Shown here piece after piece: positions 56,743 to 64,000 of a DNA stretch of 64,000 nucleotides. Made by a program: the position numbers and the translations under genes. Source of the DNA: Pseudofrankia saprophytica. GTDB lineage: Bacteria > Actinomycetota > Actinomycetes > Frankiales > Frankiaceae. Within the stretch, counting starts at the first letter, position 1. Every line of letters begins with the position of its first letter. The notes beneath the pieces were generated by a model that searched no databases, was not told the origin of the DNA, and was given only the letters and a program-made list of their open reading frames with translations. The stretch lies in NCBI RefSeq assembly GCF_000235425.2, contig NZ_KI912266.1, positions 2,857,671-2,921,670 of the forward strand, read 5' to 3'.

Positions 56743-57786
56743 ATGGCCACCGTACGTGTACTTGCCATCCCGGCCGTGGGCGCGAACGTCGAGCCTGCCA
56801 CCGTCGAGCGCCGCGACCCGCGCCCGGACGACGTCGTCATCGACATCAGGTACGCGGGGATCTGCCACAGCGACATCCACCAGGCCAACGAGGACTGGGG
56901 CCCGGTGATCTTCCCGATGGTGCCCGGCCACGAGATCACCGGCGTCGTCGCGGCAGTCGGCGACGAGGTCACGGCGTTCGCGGTCGGTGACCGGGTGGGT
57001 GTCGGCTGTTTCGTCGACTCCTGCGGGACCTGTGAGCCGTGCGTGGCGGGCCTGGAGCAGTACTGCGTCGCCCATCCGGTGGCGACGTACAACGGCAGGG
57101 AGCGCGACGGCACGCCCACCTATGGCGGCTACAGCGAGCGGATCGTCGTGCGTGAGTCGTTCGTGCTGCGCATTCCGGACGCGCTGGCGCTGGACGCCGC
57201 CGCGCCGCTGCTGTGCGCGGGGATCACGACCTACTCGCCGCTGCGGCACTGGAAGGTCGGACCCGGCTCTCGGGTGGCCGTCGTCGGCCTGGGCGGGCTC
57301 GGGCACATGGGCGTGCAGCTCGCGCACGCGCTGGGCGCCGACGTCACCGTGCTGAGCCAGACGCTGGCCAAGGAGAAGGACGGCCTGCGCCTGGGCGCCG
57401 ACCGCTACCGGGCGACCGGCGACCCGGCGACGTTCGACGAGCTGCGGGGAAGCCTCGACTTCATCCTGAACACGGTGTCGGCCAGCCTCGACCTGGACGC
57501 GTACCTGTCGCTGCTGCGCCTGGACGGGACGATGTGCAACGTCGGCGGCCCGGATGAGCCGCAGAACCACTTCGCCTACTCGCTGATCCAGACGCGGCGC
57601 AACCTCGCCGGCTCGAACGTCGGCGGCATCCGCGAGACCCAGGAGATGCTCGACTTCTGCGCCGAGCACGGCATCGCCGCCGAGATCGAGCTGATCGGCG
57701 CCGGCGACGTCAACATCGCCTACGAGCGGGTCCTGGCCAGCGACGTCCGCTACCGCTTCGTCATCGACATCGCCACGCTCACCTGA
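56743..57786 (+). CDS. Zinc-dependent NAD(P) alcohol dehydrogenase (cinnamyl/YahK type)
   Basis: A 347-residue MDR protein. Catalytic zinc ligands: Cys in [13 protein letters not shown] in [10 protein letters not shown], and a Cys in [12 protein letters not shown]. The structural zinc site is [15 protein letters not shown]. The Rossmann motif is [21 protein letters not shown]. It reduces aldehydes to alcohols, probably with NADPH as in YahK/AdhC-like enzymes. ATG 56743 has aggag 6 nt upstream. Confidence 0.95.
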   Translation: MATVRVLAIPAVGANVEPATVERRDPRPDDVVIDIRYAGICHSDIHQANEDWGPVIFPMVPGHEITGVVAAVGDEVTAFAVGDRVGVGCFVDSCGTCEPCVAGLEQYCVAHPVATYNGRERDGTPTYGGYSERIVVRESFVLRIPDALALDAAAPLLCAGITTYSPLRHWKVGPGSRVAVVGLGGLGHMGVQLAHALGADVTVLSQTLAKEKDGLRLGADRYRATGDPATFDELRGSLDFILNTVSASLDLDAYLSLLRLDGTMCNVGGPDEPQNHFAYSLIQTRRNLAGSNVGGIRETQEMLDFCAEHGIAAEIELIGAGDVNIAYERVLASDVRYRFVIDIATLT

Positions 57787-57792
57787 GTCGCC

Positions 57793-57826
57793 CGCCCGTC
57801 GGGCGCGCCTCCGCGGCCGACGGGCG
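57793..57826. terminator. Terminator hairpin between convergent genes
   Basis: A 10-bp perfect stem (57793-57802 with 57817-57826) around a 14-nt loop, 7 bp after the alcohol dehydrogenase stop and 10 bp before the esterase stop on the other strand. Confidence 0.7.
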
Positions 57827-57836
57827 AGCCATGGTG

Positions 57837-58883
57837 TCATCTCCCGAGCAGGCGGCGCAGCCAGAGCAGCCGGGCGTCCTTGGCCTCGCGGGCGAGGGCC
57901 GTCTGGGGGGCGAGCATGTCGAAGCCGTGGAAGCCGCCGGGCCAGACGTGCAGCTCGGCCTGCCCACCGGCCCGCCAGATGCCGCTCGCATAGGCGACGT
58001 CCTCGTCGCGGAAGGTCTCGGCCGAGCCGACGTCGACGTAGGCCGGCGGCAGCCCGGACAGGTCCGCCGCCCGGGCCGGCGCGGCATAGGGGGAGACGCC
58101 GGGCCCGCCGCGTGCGGAGCCGAGAAGCGCGCCCCACCCGGTCTCGTTGGCGGAGCGGTCCCAGACGCCGCGGCCGGTCATCTGGAACGCGGACGGGGTG
58201 TCGTTGCGGTCGTCGAGCATCGGGGACATGAGCACCTGGCCGGCGAGCGCGGGGCCGCCCCGGTCGCGGGCGAGCAGCGCCAGCGCGGCGGACAACCCGC
58301 CGCCGGCGGACAGGCCGGCGAGGACGAGGCGGTCGGGGTCGCCGCCGATCTCGCCGGCGTGGTCGGCGGTCCAGCGCAGGCCCGCGTAGCAGTCCTCGAC
58401 CGGCGCCGGGTGCGGGTGCTCGGGCGCGAGCCGGTACTCGACCGAGACGGCCACCAGGCCCAACTGCTGGGCCCAGTCCAGGATGTTCGCCAGTCCCGTC
58501 CGGAAGTCCCCGACGATCATCCCGCCGCCGTGGGAGTGGTAGATCACGGGCTGGGCGGCCTCCGGGTCGGCGCCGGCCGCCTCGATGGTCGCCGGCGTCG
58601 GGCGGCAGACGAGCAACGCCACGTCCGGCGCCCCGGACGGGCCGGGCACGGACACCTCGCTGACCTCGAACGCCCCGTCCCTGGCCAGGTCCTCGTTCGT
58701 CAGGCCAGGGCCGACCCCGCCGTTGCCCCGTAGCCGCGGGATCATGTCCGGGGTGATCGCCGCGGGTAAGAACTCGGCGATCGACTCCACGATGGCGGCC
58801 ATCTCCGCGTCGAACGGCGGCGGCGGGCCGACTGGCGCGGGCTCCGCGCCAGGCGCGGGGACGGGCGGCGTTGCGGTCGTCAT
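57837..58883 (-). CDS. Alpha/beta hydrolase, hormone-sensitive-lipase family
   Basis: A 348-residue esterase. HGGG in YHSHGGGMIVGDFRTG forms the oxyanion hole, the nucleophile is Ser in LAGLSAGGGLSAALAL, the acid lies in PPAYVDVGSAETFRDED, and the His is in VWPGGFHGFDML. VEYRLAPEHPHPAPVEDCYAG is a family hallmark. It hydrolyses short acyl esters in the cytoplasm. ATG 58883 has gaggag upstream. It is divergent from lon. Confidence 0.95.
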   Translation of the reverse strand: MTTATPPVPAPGAEPAPVGPPPPFDAEMAAIVESIAEFLPAAITPDMIPRLRGNGGVGPGLTNEDLARDGAFEVSEVSVPGPSGAPDVALLVCRPTPATIEAAGADPEAAQPVIYHSHGGGMIVGDFRTGLANILDWAQQLGLVAVSVEYRLAPEHPHPAPVEDCYAGLRWTADHAGEIGGDPDRLVLAGLSAGGGLSAALALLARDRGGPALAGQVLMSPMLDDRNDTPSAFQMTGRGVWDRSANETGWGALLGSARGGPGVSPYAAPARAADLSGLPPAYVDVGSAETFRDEDVAYASGIWRAGGQAELHVWPGGFHGFDMLAPQTALAREAKDARLLWLRRLLGR

Positions 58884-59076
58884 GGCTGCTCCTCGGCTCC
58901 TCTGCTGCTCGCCGACACGGGTCGCGGCTGGTCTAGCAGCATCCATCCGCCGGCGCCGGGGCGCGACAAAACCAGGCAAGTGCCTTCGGCTGGGTCCGGA
59001 CTGGCCCGCGGCTGTCTGTTCGGTCTGGGCGAACAGGCGGGGCGGGTCGACGAGGAACAATGGCGGGCTCCAGTGC

Positions 59077-59097
59077 CTTGAGTCGGTCAGTGTCAAG
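59077..59097 (+). promoter_or_regulatory. HAIR-like HspR operator upstream of lon
   Basis: cttgagt, 7 nt, tgtcaag. The HspR consensus is CTTGAGT-N7-ACTCAAG: the left half matches fully, the right half at 5 of 7, and the spacing is exact. It lies 51 bp before the lon start. In Streptomyces, lon is repressed by HspR through such a site, so heat-shock control is expected. Confidence 0.75.
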
Positions 59098-59147
59098 TTC
59101 CTTGGTCTTGGCGATGACTGGTCTGTTGACCGTGAGGGATGTGCTTC

Positions 59148-61706
<2,559 letters not shown>

Positions 61707-61743
61707 CCGGCGCCGGCACCCGGTAGCTGACGGTCGGTAGCTG

Positions 61744-61782
61744 ACGGCCGGTCGACGGACTCCTCGTCCGCCGACCGGCCGT
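61744..61782 (+). terminator. Terminator hairpin after lon
   Basis: 16-bp arms (61744-61759 with 61767-61782) with one mismatch around a 7-nt loop, 38 bp after the lon stop. It is preceded by a short tandem repeat (ggtagctgacgg twice). Confidence 0.75.
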
Positions 61783-61921
61783 TGGCGATGTGTTCGCCAC
61801 CATGGTCCCGGCGCGTTCGCCTCGCGTCACGTCTCGTTCGCCAACGTCGCTTTTGGTGGACGGAAAATCACAGTGAGATGATGGGGCTATATTGGTGTCG
61901 GCAACATGGGACGGTGGGGGA

Positions 61922-62299
61922 GTGCTCGCTGACGCTGAGATGATCGCCTTTGTGCCGACGGTCGATCTCGACCGGGCGCTGGACTTCTATCAGGGGGTCC
62001 TCGGCCTCCGGCTGGTCGAGGAGACGCCGTCGGCGGTCGTGTTCCAGGCGGACGGCACGATGCTGCGGGTCAGCGCGGTGCGCGAGGTCGTGCCCCAGCC
62101 GTTCACGGCGCTCGGCTGGCGGGTTGACGATCTCGCCGACGCCGTGCGCTGGCTCACCGGCCGAGGTGTGCGGGTCAACCGCTATGACGGCCTCGATCAG
62201 GACCGCCTCGGCATCTGGACATCGCCGGACGGTGATCGAATCGTGTGGTTCAACGATCCCGACGGTCACACATTGTCGGTAACCCAGTTCTCCAGTTAA
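61922..62299 (+). CDS. VOC family (glyoxalase/bleomycin-resistance-like) protein
   Basis: A 125-residue protein with the vicinal-oxygen-chelate fold: MIAFVPTVDLDRALDFYQGVLGL, VVFQADGTMLRVSAVREV, and WTSPDGDRIVWFNDPDGHTLSV, which carries the second-half metal-ligand position. The reaction cannot be assigned. The start is GTG 61922 (ggggga upstream); ATG 61937 is possible. Confidence 0.88.
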   Translation: MLADAEMIAFVPTVDLDRALDFYQGVLGLRLVEETPSAVVFQADGTMLRVSAVREVVPQPFTALGWRVDDLADAVRWLTGRGVRVNRYDGLDQDRLGIWTSPDGDRIVWFNDPDGHTLSVTQFSS

Positions 62300-62436
62300 C
62301 CCGGTTCTCCAGTTGTATGGAGCTGTCCGCCGGCGGCGACCGTCCAGAAGCAATTCTGTCGCCTCGGCGTCTTTGCCGGCCAGAATGGTCGAAGATCGCG
62401 CGGCGGGGCACCTGGACGAGTATTCGCCCCACCCGT

Positions 62437-63159
62437 TCAGCGGACGGAACGCGCGTATCCCGTGCGGGGCGCGGCGCCCGGCGGGCTCATCGGGACCGGC
62501 GGGGGGCCCACGGACGGGCGTAGCAGCTGCGCCGGCACGCCCGCCCAGACCTCGCTGTCGCCGATCCCGCGGATCACGGCCGCGCCCATGCCGATCATCG
62601 ACCAGGAGCCGACCGTCAGCCCCTCGCGGATCGCGCAGCTCTGCCCCAGGTAGGCCCCGGCCCGCACCCGGACGGCGCCGGCGAGGGTCACCGACGCGCA
62701 GACGCTCACGTAGTCCTCGACGACGACGTCGTGGGCGAGCACCGCGTTCGGCATGATGGCGACGTGCCGGCCGACGGTCACGTCCGCGGTGAGCACGGCA
62801 CCCGCGAGCAGCACCGACCCGGCCCCGACCGAGCAGGAGGGCGGCACCACGGCACGCGGGTGGATCACGTTGGTGTAGCGGTCGTCGCCGACGCCCATCT
62901 CCTCGAGCCGGTGCCGCAGCACGGCGCGCGAGCGCCCACGGCCAGGCCCGAGCAGCAGGCGGGCCCGCGGGTACTGGGCCACCCGGTCCAGGCCGCCGAG
63001 CACCTGGGCGCCGCCGATCGGTGCGCCCCACAGCGCCGGGTTGTCGTCGAGGAAGCCCACGACGTGGTGCTCACCGGACGCGCGAGCCGCCTCCGCCGCC
63101 TCCCGAGCCAGGCCACCGGCACCGACGATGAGCAGCGGGACTGGCCCGGCGGCGGTCAT
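62437..63159 (-). CDS. NeuD/PglD-family sugar O- or N-acyltransferase
   Basis: A 240-residue protein. The N-terminal Rossmann-like PglD domain is LLIVGAGGLAREAAEAARAS and VVGFLDDNPALWG. The left-handed beta-helix of hexapeptide repeats follows (IHPRAVVPPSCSVGAGSVLLAGAVLTADVTVG, then catalytic His near NAVLAHDVVV). Such enzymes acetylate UDP-amino sugars or sialic-acid-like sugars for surface glycans. No other glycan gene is in the window. ATG 63159 is the first Met before the strand. Confidence 0.9.
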   Translation of the reverse strand: MTAAGPVPLLIVGAGGLAREAAEAARASGEHHVVGFLDDNPALWGAPIGGAQVLGGLDRVAQYPRARLLLGPGRGRSRAVLRHRLEEMGVGDDRYTNVIHPRAVVPPSCSVGAGSVLLAGAVLTADVTVGRHVAIMPNAVLAHDVVVEDYVSVCASVTLAGAVRVRAGAYLGQSCAIREGLTVGSWSMIGMGAAVIRGIGDSEVWAGVPAQLLRPSVGPPPVPMSPPGAAPRTGYARSVR

Positions 63160-63428
63160 GCTGTCCTTTATACGGCCTTTCTCACCCGAAGGCGCCCCGG
63201 GGTATTCCGGCTGGGCATGGTGGACCGTCGTTCATCCCGGTCGAAGACCGTACGAACGTCACGGGGCGCCCCGGTATGGCTGCGCACGGAACATCCTCGT
63301 CGCCGGCCCACGCCCCGCCGGCGGTGAACCGGCGGGGGTGAGCTGGTGGCGGTGAAGCGGTGGCGGTGAAGCGGTGGGGTTCCGAAACGATCTCCCGCCG
63401 TTTTCCGCCTCTTTCCGCGCGGCCGCGG

Positions 63429-63782
63429 TCAGCTCGAGAACAACGTGTTGAAGAAGCCGCCGTGACCGCGGCGGCCGTGGCTGGACCCATGGCCGAACAT
63501 GCCGTGCCCACCCTGACCGCTGTGGCCCCAGGCGGGCTGGCCGTAGGGCTGGGCGGGGTAGGGCTGCGCGGGCTGGCCGTAGGGCTGCGCGGCCGGCGGA
63601 GCGGGCGGGATCGGCGGGGCGGGCTGCGCCCACTGCGCCTCCAGTCGGGTCAGCGCCTCCAGCTCGCCGTAGTCGAGGAAGATGCCGCGGCAACCGTCGC
63701 ACTGCTCGATCTGGACGCCGTTGCGGCTGTAGGTCCGCATCGCCGAGTGACACTTGGGGCACTGCATCGTCGGGTGGTTCAC
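63429..63782 (-). CDS. TFIIB-type zinc-ribbon protein
   Basis: A 117-residue protein. Residues about 6-45 are a zf-TFIIB-type ribbon: MQCPKCHSAMRTYSRNG, then QIEQCDGCRGIFLDYGELEAL (four Cys, two CxxC pairs). The tail is Pro/Gln/Tyr-rich (PYGQPAQPYPAQPYGQ) and then Gly/His/Ser-rich, ending GGFFNTLFSS. Role unknown. The start is GTG 63782 (gggtagg upstream) or ATG 63767. The preceding 269-bp gap (63160-63428) holds ggtggcggtgaagc tandem units and no gene. Confidence 0.9.
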   Translation of the reverse strand: MNHPTMQCPKCHSAMRTYSRNGVQIEQCDGCRGIFLDYGELEALTRLEAQWAQPAPPIPPAPPAAQPYGQPAQPYPAQPYGQPAWGHSGQGGHGMFGHGSSHGRRGHGGFFNTLFSS

Positions 63783-63945
63783 GTGTACCTACCCATCCTT
63801 GGGGCGGACTCGTCGGGCCCGTAGCCTACTGAGCCTTCATCCTCTACAGCGCTGTCAGATGTACGACTCGGGGGGTACAGCCTGGGCCGCGCCTCGTGCG
63901 GCGCCGCGCCGCACAGCGAGGTGCGTTGCGGTGCGGTGACCACGG

Positions 63946-64000
63946 CTACGACAGCATCCGGCGGCAGCAGGTGACGAACGCCTGGCCCAGCGGGTCCAGC
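63946..64000 (-). CDS. C-terminal fragment of a protein running off the right edge
   Basis: An open minus-strand frame enters from the right edge and ends in LDPLGQAFVTCCRRMLS with a TAG at 63946-63948. It is reminiscent of LysR-type regulator C-termini, but 17 residues are too few to assign. Confidence 0.3.
   Translation of the reverse strand, partial: LDPLGQAFVTCCRRMLS

Overview
The window is high-GC chromosomal DNA with dense short-gap genes on both strands, frequent GTG/TTG starts, ATGA/GTGA overlaps and little phage or plasmid content. The gene families point to a filamentous or soil actinomycete: DUF3073, DUF2630, GAF-ANTAR proteins, GPP34 next to a two-component system, a PPOX/F420-type flavoprotein, actinobacterial malate dehydrogenase, Lon with an HspR-type operator, and a large NAD-glutamate dehydrogenase. 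The style is Frankia-like, but no rRNA or other phylogenetic marker is present, so the genus is inference. No tRNA, rRNA or CRISPR array was seen.

Layout. 1-4.7 kb: end of an unknown gene, a DUF2630 gene, then a minus-strand operon with overlapping ends (response regulator, histidine kinase, GPP34 protein, MpaB-like oxygenase). 4.8-13.4 kb: a DUF1800/DUF1501 secreted pair, acetyltransferase, SDR, GabT, PPOX flavoprotein, an unknown protein and an M48 protease. 13.8-27.3 kb: large glutamate dehydrogenase, a highly palindromic intergenic region, an AbiEi-like protein, a lipoprotein serpin, a creatininase coupled to an FAD oxidoreductase carrying in-frame 60-bp repeats, transglutaminase, fatty acid desaturase and two GAF-ANTAR regulators. 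27.4-36.7 kb (minus strand): an amidohydrolase/ABC transporter/FAD-oxidase operon, a methylenetetrahydrofolate-reductase-like protein and PruA. 36.9-40.5 kb: a 1223-residue TIR/NB-ARC/TPR protein.

40.5-47.4 kb is the most unusual part: five tightly spaced minus-strand genes encode a luciferase-like monooxygenase, a 203-residue protein with 17 uninterrupted Lys-Asp-x triplets, a divergent ATP-grasp-like protein, an apparently intact RimK/MvdD-type ATP-grasp ligase and a 2-oxoglutarate/Fe(II)-type oxygenase. This looks like a ribosomally synthesised, post-translationally modified peptide (RiPP) locus. An IS110-family element separates it from a second non-haem dioxygenase gene on the same strand.

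47.9-64 kb: malate dehydrogenase, carboxylesterase, a cold-shock-domain protein, small conserved actinobacterial proteins, an ArsR regulator, a small C2H2-zinc-finger-like protein, M20 peptidase, SGNH hydrolase, zinc alcohol dehydrogenase, an esterase, Lon protease, a VOC protein, a NeuD/PglD-type acyltransferase and a zinc-ribbon protein. Two near-identical ~168-bp repeats lie directly 3' of two unrelated minus-strand genes (27.4 and 47.8 kb), and a short in-frame palindromic coding element appears in two different genes.
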